From Planctomycetaceae bacterium (GTDB lineage Bacteria > Planctomycetota > Planctomycetia > Planctomycetales > Planctomycetaceae), in assembly GCA_021732415.1 (NCBI GenBank), contig JAKFVC010000031.1, positions 1-64,000 of the forward strand: a stretch of DNA of 64,000 nt. The letters run 5' to 3'. Below are positions 45,745 through 54,470 of the stretch, piece by piece; position 1 is the first letter of the stretch; each line of letters opens with the position of its first letter. Made by a program: the position numbers and the translations under genes. The notes below the pieces were generated by a model. It had not been told where the DNA came from. It saw nothing but the letters and a program-made list of their open reading frames with translations, and ran no database searches.

Positions 45745-45920
45745 TGAATCGATCGGACTGGCAGCAGTGACGCCGATGTTTTATCGCCAGCTTGGATTGC
45801 AGCCACGGCCAGTGGTTGACTGGGAAGCTGTGACGTAGTCTCAACCCCCTCACCCCCAAGCCCTGGCCGGATCCATCTCTGGCCGGGGCTTGTTTCGTTT
45901 CTGCCATCACGGCTTCAAGC

Positions 45921-46376
45921 TCAATGATTTGGCAAGACCTGCCAGTACGCGACCCAGCCCTCATGCTGATCTTTGTACACAAATACATCCAGGTGTTCCA
46001 CGGCCGGATTGATCTCATTCCCGAGAGTCGGATTGTCTGGCAGCGAATTAAAGTTCACATAGAGCGCCGCCACATCGACACCATCCACCTCGATCGTAAA
46101 CGCGACATTCGGCACCGTGGCTGTATTATAGTAGATCGCATCGCGGCTCCTCACGACGCCCTCTGGCTTGACTGATGCCAAAGTTGTGGTGTGTGCATTT
46201 AATCCATTCTTTTTGCAAGAAAAGACACGCAGCTTCATGTGTTCTTCAGAGCTGTTGTCGACCGTATAGCTGAGATTGGCGTACAGGTTGACGCTCTTTT
46301 TTTTCTCATCGGCGAATACGGAGGCACACAGAATCAAGGCGAGCGTGAAACAAAGAACGCGTGGGTACATTGGCAA
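45921..46376 (-). CDS. Secreted protein of unknown function (island cargo)
   Basis: 151 residues with a signal peptide (LCFTLALILCASVFAD, about 8-23). The mature part (about 128 residues) is predicted beta-rich: VNLYANLSYTVDNSSEEHMK, AFTIEVDGVDVAALYVNFN and HLDVFVYKDQHEGWVAYW. A single Cys occurs in FSCKKNG. No family is recognised. It lies inside the tRNA-bounded element, on the strand opposite the integrase remnant. The frame is clean and a signal is present, so it may still be functional. Confidence 0.6.
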   Translation of the reverse strand: MPMYPRVLCFTLALILCASVFADEKKKSVNLYANLSYTVDNSSEEHMKLRVFSCKKNGLNAHTTTLASVKPEGVVRSRDAIYYNTATVPNVAFTIEVDGVDVAALYVNFNSLPDNPTLGNEINPAVEHLDVFVYKDQHEGWVAYWQVLPNH

Positions 46377-46580
46377 TCCCTCATTGAGTTCCGTGTGGTG
46401 TCGACAATCGTCAAGAAATCGTGGTTACATGATTTGAGGACAAAGTCGCACCACTGTCAATGGAAACACTTTCGCATGCCACCGGCTGTGGGGTGGATCT
46501 GCACGATCGATCGTGTTCCGGGCCGGTGGGGGAATAGTCGCGGCGTGAGGGGCGGACATGAAGCCGGTGGTAAAGAACCC

Positions 46581-46817
46581 TCACGCTCCACCCGTATAGC
46601 GGTAGGTCCACATCAGCACGGCTTGCACTGGCTGGGGGCAGTGGTTGATGAACTGCATCAGCGGCCAATATGTGGTGAGATACACTGTGTGGCTGATGTA
46701 CCCGTTCCTGCCGAGCCAGTTAGCCGGGCCAAAGCTCAACGGATACGCCATGAGCAACATCAACCCGGCGAACGTCCACCAGAGCCACGGGATTGATTTT
46801 CGTTGTTCGTCGGGCAT
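46581..46817 (-). CDS. Small membrane protein of unknown function (island cargo)
   Basis: 78 residues. Charged N-terminus (MPDEQRKS), then a transmembrane helix at about 10-30 (WLWWTFAGLMLLMAYPLSFG) and a second hydrophobic region at about 42-58. Trp and Tyr are unusually frequent, as in several short planctomycete membrane proteins. It lies 33 bp after the 276-codon coiled-coil-like gene on the same strand, so the two may be cotranscribed. The call as a real gene rests on composition and position only. Confidence 0.5.
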   Translation of the reverse strand: MPDEQRKSIPWLWWTFAGLMLLMAYPLSFGPANWLGRNGYISHTVYLTTYWPLMQFINHCPQPVQAVLMWTYRYTGGA

Positions 46818-46850
46818 GATGGCGATTGATTCCAGCGGCGATCTGTTAGT

Positions 46851-47654
46851 TCACTCCGATGGTGGCTGTATCGTTTCCGCTTTAACTTCAATCCTCAGTG
46901 GCACCTTGGTGCGGAATTCTGCTGGCGGGATCGCGGACAATGCTTTCTGTTGTACCTTGCTGTCGATTTGAGACTTCATCTGGTCAACTTTGGCGCTAAT
47001 CTGCTCCCGAGTTCTGCGAACTGCTTTCGCGAATGGAGCAATAATCGGAACTGACTCAAGACACTCCCACCCGAAGTTCTCGGCGAACAGATTGATATAG
47101 TCCTTAGTCGCAACTGTGGATGAGTAGTCGTGCGTAGCATTTTGTTTGATTGTTGCGATGAGTTTTTCCAGGCTCTCTTGAGCTGTGACAGAATCGATCT
47201 TTTTGCTTTTGACGATCAACTCTAACTGAGACACCATTTCGTCGAAAAGCGCTGGTAGCTGGGACGCTTCTAAACACTCACGATAAATTGCATCGAAATC
47301 AATCCCCACCCCCGATGCTTCTACCGCCTTCTGCCACTTGTTCGCTTTTACGTCTCGCTGAATGAGCGTGACGGTCTTTATCACATTTCGCGTTTGTTCA
47401 AGATCATTTTGGGAAAATGAAATGTACCACTGCATTTTGTTACGCAAGTCGTTCAGCCAAACCGGATGATGGTCGACGGCCAACCCACTCCTCAACGCGT
47501 CAACCGCTAAAATTATCTTTTCGGCCGTCTCGTTTTTTTGCTTCTGGTCGGCCCCCAGAATACTTTGCAAGAATCGATCAATTGAATTAACGATCTCCTG
47601 TGATCGCTCATTCAAATGATCATAGTAGAATTGCAACTGCTGCTCAGGTGTCAT
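46851..47654 (-). CDS. Helical protein of unknown function (island cargo)
   Basis: 267 residues from ATG 47654 with GGATAGG upstream (a GTG at 47681 would add nine residues). It is predicted almost entirely helical with coiled-coil-like stretches, for example FYYDHLNERSQEIVNSIDRF and REQISAKVDQMKSQIDSKVQ. No transmembrane segment or known catalytic motif is seen. Lys and Ile/Asn codons are richer and GC lower than in the host genes, supporting recent acquisition. It lies just inside the right attachment repeat. An anti-phage or regulatory role is conceivable for island cargo, but there is no sequence evidence for either. Confidence 0.6.
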   Translation of the reverse strand: MTPEQQLQFYYDHLNERSQEIVNSIDRFLQSILGADQKQKNETAEKIILAVDALRSGLAVDHHPVWLNDLRNKMQWYISFSQNDLEQTRNVIKTVTLIQRDVKANKWQKAVEASGVGIDFDAIYRECLEASQLPALFDEMVSQLELIVKSKKIDSVTAQESLEKLIATIKQNATHDYSSTVATKDYINLFAENFGWECLESVPIIAPFAKAVRRTREQISAKVDQMKSQIDSKVQQKALSAIPPAEFRTKVPLRIEVKAETIQPPSE

Positions 47655-47852
47655 TCGCCTATCCGCTATTTTGTGCTTCACTGTTCATTAAGATCACGCG
47701 TTCATTCCACATACTACCATCGTTCTACCATCAATGCACGAAAACAGCCAAGAAATCCTGTATTTTCGCGAATGGTGTTGAAATGGTACCAACACGCGTT
47801 ACACTTGGAAAAATCCAGTGTTTTGCGTTGTTTCGGCGATGCTTTAGGGCGG

Positions 47853-47898
47853 CTTGACATGGTAGTGGTCGCAGGTTCGAATCCTGCTGCGTCCACTG
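47853..47898 (+). repeat. Right attachment site (tRNA-Val remnant)
   Basis: 46-bp copy of the tRNA 3' half with one mismatch (T for G in the variable loop). The acceptor 5' half and D-arm are missing, so it is not a functional tRNA. Confidence 0.88.
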
Positions 47899-47915
47899 CG
47901 GCAAAGCCGCAGAGA

Positions 47916-47984
47916 GCAGTAGAGGGGAGAAAGTAGTGAGTAGAGCTTAAGAGCTCGACTTGATACTTTCTCCCCTTCTACTGC
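47916..47984. repeat. Inverted repeat with AT-rich arms
   Basis: About 20-bp arms (gcagtagaggggagaaagta at 47916-47935 and an inverted copy ending at 47984, one indel) beside the right attachment site. The rest of 47899-48198 holds no gene. Confidence 0.7.
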
Positions 47985-48198
47985 GGTCTACTCTCCACTT
48001 TCTACTCTCTGAACCCGCCTGCCGCTGCATTGACGGCGATTCTTGGGTTTTCCGCGTCGCACAAATTGCCTTGACATCAAGCGGGAATTGGGTCGTAGCT
48101 GAACTCGCTCTAGAGTTCTGGCCGCACAGGTAAGGGCTCCCGAAGTTTTGGCAACTTCGGCCTCGTTGGATCTCACCGCACGACAATCGCAGGCTCTG

Positions 48199-50781
48199 TC
48201 ACTTCGACGCCTGGGCCGCCTTGGGCTTTTCCTCGTCGGTCTTAGCAGGGGCCGGCTGGGCGCGTTGCCAGGCGGTGTAGCCCTCAAGCATTCCCAGGTA
48301 GGCTGAAACTCTTTCGAGCGGGGCCTGCTTCTGGTTTTGGACGGCGTCTTTGACTTTGACGAAATCGCCCTGGCGACTGGCATAGGCCGCCACCATTCGC
48401 ACTGCTTCCAGTTTGACGAACTGGTTGATGTGATTTGACCGGATATCCATCGTGGTCACCGCGGCCAGCGTGGGCAACGCTTGACCCGGTTGTTTGGCCG
48501 CGTGAGAAATTGTGTGCAGCGCGAATTCTTCGGCTGCTCCCACCAGGCGGTGCTGGGTGAAGATGGTCACGACTTCGTTCAGTTTCTTGTTGGCGAGCGA
48601 CTCGGCGATCAAGTGCTTCAATTCCAGGACGGGATCAGTCGGCAATTCGGTTCCTTCAATCCTGGTCGTGACTTCGGCAGATTCCTTCTGCAAGCCGTCC
48701 GTATTGAACTGCTGGATCAAGTACAGCGGCAACGTTCCGGAGAGGTACGGTTCCAGTTCATTGGAATCGTTCCGCTGGGACAAGCTGAGGGCCTCGTGCC
48801 AGACTTGAACGCCCAGGCCGGCCTCGACGGCAGATTTCAGCACGGCATCCTGCAATTGATAACGGGCGAGGGCGAGCTGTTCGGTGCTATCGAGCTTATT
48901 CTTGAGTTCGCGCGCTTTGCGAGACGCTTCATCGCGATTGTTGAGTTTCAATTCCATGCGCAATTTTTCTTGCAATCCCTGGCTCCCGAGACGCTCAACA
49001 TCCGACTTCATGCTGGCGACGGACGCGGGACTCGGGGCGATCGCTCGCGCGTACTTCAGCGCTTCGATGGTGGAATTCCAGCCATCGTCCGTTTTCTTCA
49101 GTCCCGCCTGAGCCCGTCCCAGTGCGGCAGCTCCCAGGATGGCCTGCCGCAGCGGAGCCGCCTCGGGAGCCTTCCAGTCCAGAGCCGCCTTGAATCCTTC
49201 GTAACGAGCAGCCGGTGGGACGGAAATCGCTTTCAATGCCTGGCCGGCCGCTCCAACCAATCGCTCGGCGTCGGCCGTTTTTCCGAACGCCGCCTGCGTC
49301 AATGCCAGACGAGACAGCAATTGCACTTTGCCACCCGGTGTCAGCTTGGCCGCGATGGCCTCGACGGCTGGATCGGCAGCTTGTTTTTTCCCCAATGCAT
49401 CCCGCAAGCGCGCATCGGCCAAGGCGATCAGGCAGTCGGTCCGGCCTTCCACATCGGGATTCCCTTCCGCCCAGAGCTGAGCTTCATTCCACAGCCCTTC
49501 GGCGGCCAGCACGAGCGTCACGCCCACGTCGCCCCAGTCACACTGCGGATTGGCAGTTTTTCCAGGAGTCTCTTGATCGAAATCATAGTCGTGACGATGG
49601 CGGGTATACGCGAGGTGGACCACCAGCGGAGTGCTGGCGTCTTGCACGAAGTGCTCGGCCAGCAGCTTTTTGGCCGCCTCCAATTTGGCGTTCGCGACCA
49701 GGAAGGCCGCGAGATCTATCATGGCCTCTTGAGTGTCGCGGCTGCCCTTGCCAACCTTCGTGGCAGCCTGCAGCGCTTCATCAGCCGTCTTAGCGGCTTC
49801 GGCCTTGTTGCCCAAGGCGAGTTGCTGCCAGCCGAGCGTCAACAGCGCAGGGATCTTGAAGTGCGGCAATTGTGGCTCGAATTGATCGAGCCTGTGCAGT
49901 TGCTCCCGCAACTTCGCAACATTGTTGACAGTGGCATCACCGACAGCAGTCCGCAGACGAGCAAACTTCTTGTTGACCTGCGATTCCTCGGACGTGTAGT
50001 CCTCCATCAATTCGAGGATGTTCGCCACATCCAACGGGGGAGGGACAACCTTGGCGACCACCGGCTCGACCTTTGGCGGCTTGGGATTCGTTCCAGGAGG
50101 ATCAACCGGCCCGACGACAACTGGAGGACCATCTATCGGAAATACCGAGTCTTTCGGCCCGGCCGGCTCTGGCCAGAAGAGGACGGCCAGTCCGACAATG
50201 GCGACCAATGCCACGCCACCGATAATCGCAAAAATCAATGGCTTTTTCGAAGGTCCAGTACTCTTGGCTTTGGGCGGCGCAACCACGGGTGCTGGAGCCC
50301 CGAACTTCTTGGGAGCCATGAAGACCGGCACCGGGCACTTCGGGTTACTACACTTCACATCCTTGCCGCCGACGTTTTCAGGGACGAAACCCACGGTGTC
50401 GCACATGGGGCATTTGAGCTCCTCGACGTGCGTCTTCGTCTTCTTCGGGCTGACGGCAATGGCCTTCGACTTGCTGGCGGCATCCTGCTTCATCGCCGCA
50501 GCGAACGGATCGTCATCGTCGCCGGCGGAAAACGGATCATCATCGTCATCGTCCAGTGACGACTTGCGACTGGCCGGTTTGCTGGCAGGCTTACTGGCCG
50601 GCGCTTTCGAAGCGGGCGGCGGTGTGGCGGATGACTTGGCTGAGGGCGCGGCGGGCTTCGTGGAGGGAGGCTTGGCTGAGCCGCCCCCTTTGCCCGTTTT
50701 CATATTGGCGCCGCAGAACGGGCATTCCGTCGCATCGTCATCAAGCACCGATTGCTTGCAAGCGGGACAAGTGGGAAGCAC
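48199..50781 (-). CDS. Zinc-ribbon membrane protein with TPR-like periplasmic region
   Basis: 860 residues from a GTG at 50781 with AGGATCGACTC before it. Two zinc ribbons are seen: CPACKQSVLDDDATECPFCG (about 5-24) and CPMCDTVGFVPENVG followed by KCSNPKCPV (about 124-152). An acidic, Lys/Pro-rich linker separates them. A transmembrane helix (PLIFAIIGGVALVAIVGLAV, about 182-202) is followed by a Pro-rich stretch and about 600 residues of helical, Ala/Leu-rich repeats of TPR type. The arrangement suggests a cytoplasmic sensor or binding head and an exported scaffold. It is downstream of the WD40 gene on the same strand, 356 bp apart. Confidence 0.75.
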   Translation of the reverse strand: MLPTCPACKQSVLDDDATECPFCGANMKTGKGGGSAKPPSTKPAAPSAKSSATPPPASKAPASKPASKPASRKSSLDDDDDDPFSAGDDDDPFAAAMKQDAASKSKAIAVSPKKTKTHVEELKCPMCDTVGFVPENVGGKDVKCSNPKCPVPVFMAPKKFGAPAPVVAPPKAKSTGPSKKPLIFAIIGGVALVAIVGLAVLFWPEPAGPKDSVFPIDGPPVVVGPVDPPGTNPKPPKVEPVVAKVVPPPLDVANILELMEDYTSEESQVNKKFARLRTAVGDATVNNVAKLREQLHRLDQFEPQLPHFKIPALLTLGWQQLALGNKAEAAKTADEALQAATKVGKGSRDTQEAMIDLAAFLVANAKLEAAKKLLAEHFVQDASTPLVVHLAYTRHRHDYDFDQETPGKTANPQCDWGDVGVTLVLAAEGLWNEAQLWAEGNPDVEGRTDCLIALADARLRDALGKKQAADPAVEAIAAKLTPGGKVQLLSRLALTQAAFGKTADAERLVGAAGQALKAISVPPAARYEGFKAALDWKAPEAAPLRQAILGAAALGRAQAGLKKTDDGWNSTIEALKYARAIAPSPASVASMKSDVERLGSQGLQEKLRMELKLNNRDEASRKARELKNKLDSTEQLALARYQLQDAVLKSAVEAGLGVQVWHEALSLSQRNDSNELEPYLSGTLPLYLIQQFNTDGLQKESAEVTTRIEGTELPTDPVLELKHLIAESLANKKLNEVVTIFTQHRLVGAAEEFALHTISHAAKQPGQALPTLAAVTTMDIRSNHINQFVKLEAVRMVAAYASRQGDFVKVKDAVQNQKQAPLERVSAYLGMLEGYTAWQRAQPAPAKTDEEKPKAAQASK

Positions 50782-51137
50782 GAGTCGATCCTGTCCTAAA
50801 ATTGACGTATCTTGAGGGGGATTTTTTGTCGCAGATCACGCAGCGTTGAGAAACACCGCAGAGCTCTATTCTACACCGGGACCAGTGCGGAAGACAAACG
50901 GTTATTCGTCTGTAGGATAGGCATCCCGCCTGTCAGTCGTCGTTTCGACAAATTTCACTCGATGAAGAAGGTGCGAGAGTATGAGTGTGTGAGAGTCACG
51001 GAGTGGAAGAGCAACACGCCAAACGGGATTGTCTTCACCCTCATACGCCCCAACTCTGGTACCCTCACACAAGTAATATGTGCAGTTAAAGCGGAGTGCG
51101 AGGACTGAAGGCAAGATGCCTATCCTACGGGCGGAGC
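50782..51137. other. 356-bp interval with GTAG-foot inverted pair
   Basis: Arms at 50912-50938 (gtaggataggcatcccgcct...) and 51103-51128 (inverted, ending tatcctac) each form a short hairpin. A degenerate gagagtgtgag-type inverted word lies between. No gene is seen. Confidence 0.75.
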
Positions 51138-52781
51138 CTACTTCGCCGGCGCGGCGTCGGGCGTTTTCGGCCCCAGATCAAAAATCTTGATCGAATTGTC
51201 GAAGCTCGCTACGGCCATTCGCAGCCCGTCGGGGTGGAATGACAGATCGAAGGCCACTTGCGGCAGCGCAACATCCAGCAGCGCGGTCCCGGTCTCGACA
51301 TCCCAGAACCACATGCCGCCGCTACCGCCGCCGCCGACTCCCAGCAGGAACGAACCGCTCGGATGGAACTGCAATCCCCAGACGGTGCCTTGGAAAGCGC
51401 CCTTGGGACTCAGCACATGGATGCGCTGGCCGGTCACCCAGTCGAAAATCAGCACCATCGGCTTGCCGATTCCCGCAAACGCATTCGAGACTTCGCCAAT
51501 GCCACCCACGGCCAAATACCGACCGTCGGGGCTGAAGTCGATGCCGCGAATACCGCCGCAATCAGCTTTGAACGTGGGATCGTAGCCCGTCAGCAGCTTG
51601 GCATCGTAGTCGCGGACCAATTGCCAGCTCTCGACCTCCCATTGCTTCAGGATGCCCATCAAGTCGCCCGAGATGAGATGCTTACCGTTGGGATGAAACG
51701 CCACGTTGTAGACGTGTCGAGTATGCCCCTCGAGTTCCTTCAACAACGCTCCATCGGCAGCTCGCCAGATGCGCACCATTTTGTCGTTGCCCGCCGTGGC
51801 AATGTACTGGCCGTCGCGGCTGAATGAGAGGGCCCGCACCTGTCCCTTGTGAGCCGCCACGTTTCGAATCGAGGTCGGGACGGTTAAGGCATCATTCCAC
51901 CAATGCACACGCCCCTCGTAGGCGGCGCTGATCAGCAGGTTGGAGCCCGGCTGAAAATCGAAATCCGCAATCCAGCTCTTGTGGCCCACCATCGGAACCT
52001 TGGTCCCGAGTACCAAATCCCAGCGCTGGATGGAATTATCCTGGCAGCCGCCAAATACGAAGTCACCCGTCGGATCAATCCGGCACGACTGAAACGGACG
52101 GGTATGCGTCAGAGTTTGAATCAAGCGGGGAGCCTCAACCTTCGCGACAGGCAACGCGGTCGCGTAGAAGGTCGCCTTATCCTGAGTCGCCTTCGCAATG
52201 GCAGCAATCGCGACCGTCTGCTTCTCGACTGCCGCCTTGGCCTCTTGAGCCGGCTTCAGAGCAGCTTGAGCCACTTCCAGTTGCTTGTCAGCGAGAGGCT
52301 TATTCGTGTCGGCAGTCACCTTTTCGGCTTGCTTTGCCTTCACCAGTTCCGCGGCAGTGGTGGCTGCAGTTTGAGCGGTCGTCGCGGTCTGCTGAGCCAA
52401 GTCCTTCGCTGCCTGATCGGCAGCGGCATCGTCCTTGACCTTTTGAGCATTCGCGGCCGCTTCCTGGGCCGTCTTGTCCGCGGCAACGCGAGCCGTCTCC
52501 GCCGCAACGACGGCCGCAGTGGTGTCAACGACAGCCTTATCGGCCGCTACTTTTGCGGCCTGACTATCCGCAACGAGCTTTTCCGCCGCTTGCAGCTTGG
52601 CAACTTCCGCCGCCAAACGGGCGGCCGCTGCTTGTGAGGCTTCTACGGCACGCTGGGCGTCGCGTTGAGCGTACTTGAGTCCCTGGTTGATGGGTGCGGG
52701 ATCGGCCGATTTTGCCTGGCCGGCAACAATGGCGACCGCGAAACTCACGGCGGCAATCAGGGCGAAATGAAACCGTATCAT
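51138..52781 (-). CDS. Secreted WD40-repeat protein with coiled-coil N-terminus
   Basis: 547 residues from ATG 52781, which starts the signal peptide (MIRFHFALIAAVSFAVAIVA). Residues about 30-205 are an Ala/Lys/Thr-rich, probably coiled-coil rod with heptad-like AADKA and TAAEL words. From about 215 a WD40 beta-propeller follows with GH...WD-type repeats (HTRPFQSCRIDPTGDFVFGG, VRALSFSRDGQYIATAGNDK, HTRHVYNVAFHPNGKHLISG and others, about seven). Such proteins are exported in planctomycetes and are probably scaffolds. The gene belongs to the minus-strand run with DUF1501 and DUF1549/1553 genes, a frequent neighbourhood. Confidence 0.85.
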   Translation of the reverse strand: MIRFHFALIAAVSFAVAIVAGQAKSADPAPINQGLKYAQRDAQRAVEASQAAAARLAAEVAKLQAAEKLVADSQAAKVAADKAVVDTTAAVVAAETARVAADKTAQEAAANAQKVKDDAAADQAAKDLAQQTATTAQTAATTAAELVKAKQAEKVTADTNKPLADKQLEVAQAALKPAQEAKAAVEKQTVAIAAIAKATQDKATFYATALPVAKVEAPRLIQTLTHTRPFQSCRIDPTGDFVFGGCQDNSIQRWDLVLGTKVPMVGHKSWIADFDFQPGSNLLISAAYEGRVHWWNDALTVPTSIRNVAAHKGQVRALSFSRDGQYIATAGNDKMVRIWRAADGALLKELEGHTRHVYNVAFHPNGKHLISGDLMGILKQWEVESWQLVRDYDAKLLTGYDPTFKADCGGIRGIDFSPDGRYLAVGGIGEVSNAFAGIGKPMVLIFDWVTGQRIHVLSPKGAFQGTVWGLQFHPSGSFLLGVGGGGSGGMWFWDVETGTALLDVALPQVAFDLSFHPDGLRMAVASFDNSIKIFDLGPKTPDAAPAK

Positions 52782-52810
52782 GGGTGAGTTGCCTATCGTC
52801 GGCATCTTAA

Positions 52811-52951
52811 TTTGGACTGCGGTGATTCATCACCGCTTTCGCTTCCAGGCTCATTTGCCGGACGCATTGGCGAGTCCACAGGACGATTCAACTCGCTGGT
52901 ATTTTCGATCTCAAACAATTTGAAAGCGGTGATGAATCACCGCAGTCCAAA
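52811..52951. repeat. Perfect 30-bp inverted repeat
   Basis: Arms at 52811-52840 and 52922-52951 match at all 30 positions. Each arm contains the self-palindrome gcggtgattcatcaccgc, giving four-fold symmetry. It lies between the DUF1501 and WD40 genes. Confidence 0.95.
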
Positions 52952-52970
52952 TGGAATCCGCGCACTCGCC

Positions 52971-54248
52971 TTACGCCAGAATCTCGGTGATCGCTGAGGT
53001 CTTGGGATCGGCCTTCGCCACCGGGCGGCCTTCGTCGAAGAAACTCTTGGTCGAATCGAGTCCCACGGCGCTGTAGTAGGTGTGGAACAGGTGGCCGCCA
53101 TCGACTTCGCGGTCAATGACAGCAGTCCCCTTGTCATTCGTCTTGCCGACTGCAACGCCCTTCTTGATGCCGGCACCACCCAGGCAAATCGACCAGGCGG
53201 TACCCCAGTGATCGCGGCCCACGCGAGCATTGATGTTCGGGGTCCGGCCGAACTCGCTCATGACGATAATCAACACATTGTCGAGCATGCTGCGGGCTGC
53301 CATGTCGGCCACAAACGCCGAAAACGGGCGATCGAACTCACCGAGTTGCTCGATGTGGAAATTGAAGTTTTCCGAGTGCGAATCGTAGTTGGAATGGCTC
53401 ACCTTGACGAAGGTCACGCCACTTTCGATCAAGTTACGAGCCATCAGGCAGTGCCGGCCAAAGTCGTGCTTGCCGTAGCGTTCCAGGTCGATGTCGGTCA
53501 TGCGATTGAAGTCGAAGATCTCTTTCTTGGACATCAACTTCATCGCCTGATCGTACGACTGATTGTAGACCTCGGTCTCCGCCTGCCGGCGTCCCTGCAC
53601 GAAGCGCTGGCTGAGCTTATTGCGGAACTCCCGACGCTTGGCGTCGGATTGTTCCGTCAGCGTGGCATAGCGGCTGAGGTTGGCCGGCGGATTGCCATCG
53701 TTCAATGACAGCGGAGCATACTTGGGACCGAGGAACGCGGCTTCCGCCTTGCTGCCGCCGCCACCCACATGGATATATCCAGGCAACGGACTATCGGGCG
53801 GACTCAGTTGTTTGGCCATCGCCGAACCGAGGTAGGGATACTCGAAACCGGGAGCTTGCTTCATCCCGGTTTGCATAATGTAATCGCCCTTGCCGTGATC
53901 CCCTTCTTTGTGGTTGATACTGCGGATCAGAGCAAGATGGTGCATTTGCTGAGCAGTCAGCGGCAACAATTCCGAGATCTCGATCCCAGGCACCGACGTC
54001 TGAATCTTGTCGAAGGGCCCACCGGTCTCAACGCCGGGCTTCGGATCCCACGACTCCAACTGGCTGACACCACCGGCGAGATAGAACACGACGACATGCT
54101 TCTGAGTCGTCGCCAGGGCCTGAGCACCTGCCGAACCCACCATTCCACCAAATCCCGCGGCACCGGCAGCGCCCGCGGTAACTCCCTTCAAGAACGAACG
54201 CCGACTGATGGCGTGTTCGCTGGAATTACAGGCGTATGAACAATACAT
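52971..54248 (-). CDS. DUF1501 protein with twin-arginine signal (2)
   Basis: 425 residues from ATG 54248 (AAGGGGG upstream). A Tat motif (AISRRSFLKGVTAGAAGAAG, about 14-33) is followed by the DUF1501 domain: HVVVFYLAGGVSQLESWDPK, SINHKEGDHGKGDY, KVSHSNYDSHSENFNFH, IVMSEFGRTPNI and GRDHWGTAWSICLGG. It is shorter than the copy at 39925 and differs in the Ser/His-rich core (SHSNYDSHSEN against NHSGGASWDTHGDN). It lies 222 bp after the DUF1549/1553 gene and before the WD40 gene, consistent with an operon of exported planctomycete proteins. Confidence 0.92.
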   Translation of the reverse strand: MYCSYACNSSEHAISRRSFLKGVTAGAAGAAGFGGMVGSAGAQALATTQKHVVVFYLAGGVSQLESWDPKPGVETGGPFDKIQTSVPGIEISELLPLTAQQMHHLALIRSINHKEGDHGKGDYIMQTGMKQAPGFEYPYLGSAMAKQLSPPDSPLPGYIHVGGGGSKAEAAFLGPKYAPLSLNDGNPPANLSRYATLTEQSDAKRREFRNKLSQRFVQGRRQAETEVYNQSYDQAMKLMSKKEIFDFNRMTDIDLERYGKHDFGRHCLMARNLIESGVTFVKVSHSNYDSHSENFNFHIEQLGEFDRPFSAFVADMAARSMLDNVLIIVMSEFGRTPNINARVGRDHWGTAWSICLGGAGIKKGVAVGKTNDKGTAVIDREVDGGHLFHTYYSAVGLDSTKSFFDEGRPVAKADPKTSAITEILA

Positions 54249-54340
54249 GGCAGGCCCCCTTGTGGGATAAGTCAAGTGCCGAATGTCAGTCGTTTATTTC
54301 GTTTTTTCAGGCGCGCTGTGTCGTTATCTATGATTTTTTA

Positions 54341-54413
54341 GCCACAGAATGACACAGAAGTTAGGATGACTTCGTTTTCTGACTTCTGTGTTTCTTCTGT
54401 GTCATTCTGTGGC
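54341..54413. repeat. 20-bp inverted repeat between DUF1549/1553 and DUF1501 genes
   Basis: Perfect arms gccacagaatgacacagaag (54341-54360) and the inverse (54394-54413). The region is AT-rich and could act as a processing or attenuation hairpin. Confidence 0.85.
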
Positions 54414-54470
54414 CAACAATCTTCTTAAAATCTATCTCGTCGTCGAACAGTTCAATTCGCCGATTCTCAC

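Larger units (their letters stand above)
45129..47898. mobile_element. Decayed integrative element at tRNA-Val
   Basis: About 2.8 kb bounded by 46-bp direct repeats of the tRNA 3' half. The first gene after the tRNA encodes an integrase-type DNA-binding N-terminus without a catalytic domain. Three unrelated minus-strand cargo genes follow, and the last has visibly lower GC than the host genes. This layout is typical of a small genomic island whose integrase has decayed; excision would need an enzyme from elsewhere. Confidence 0.8.

Noticed and set aside
47853-47898. A second tRNA-Val gene
   Set aside because: Only the 3' half is present; there is no acceptor 5' strand or D-arm, so it is an attachment-site copy.
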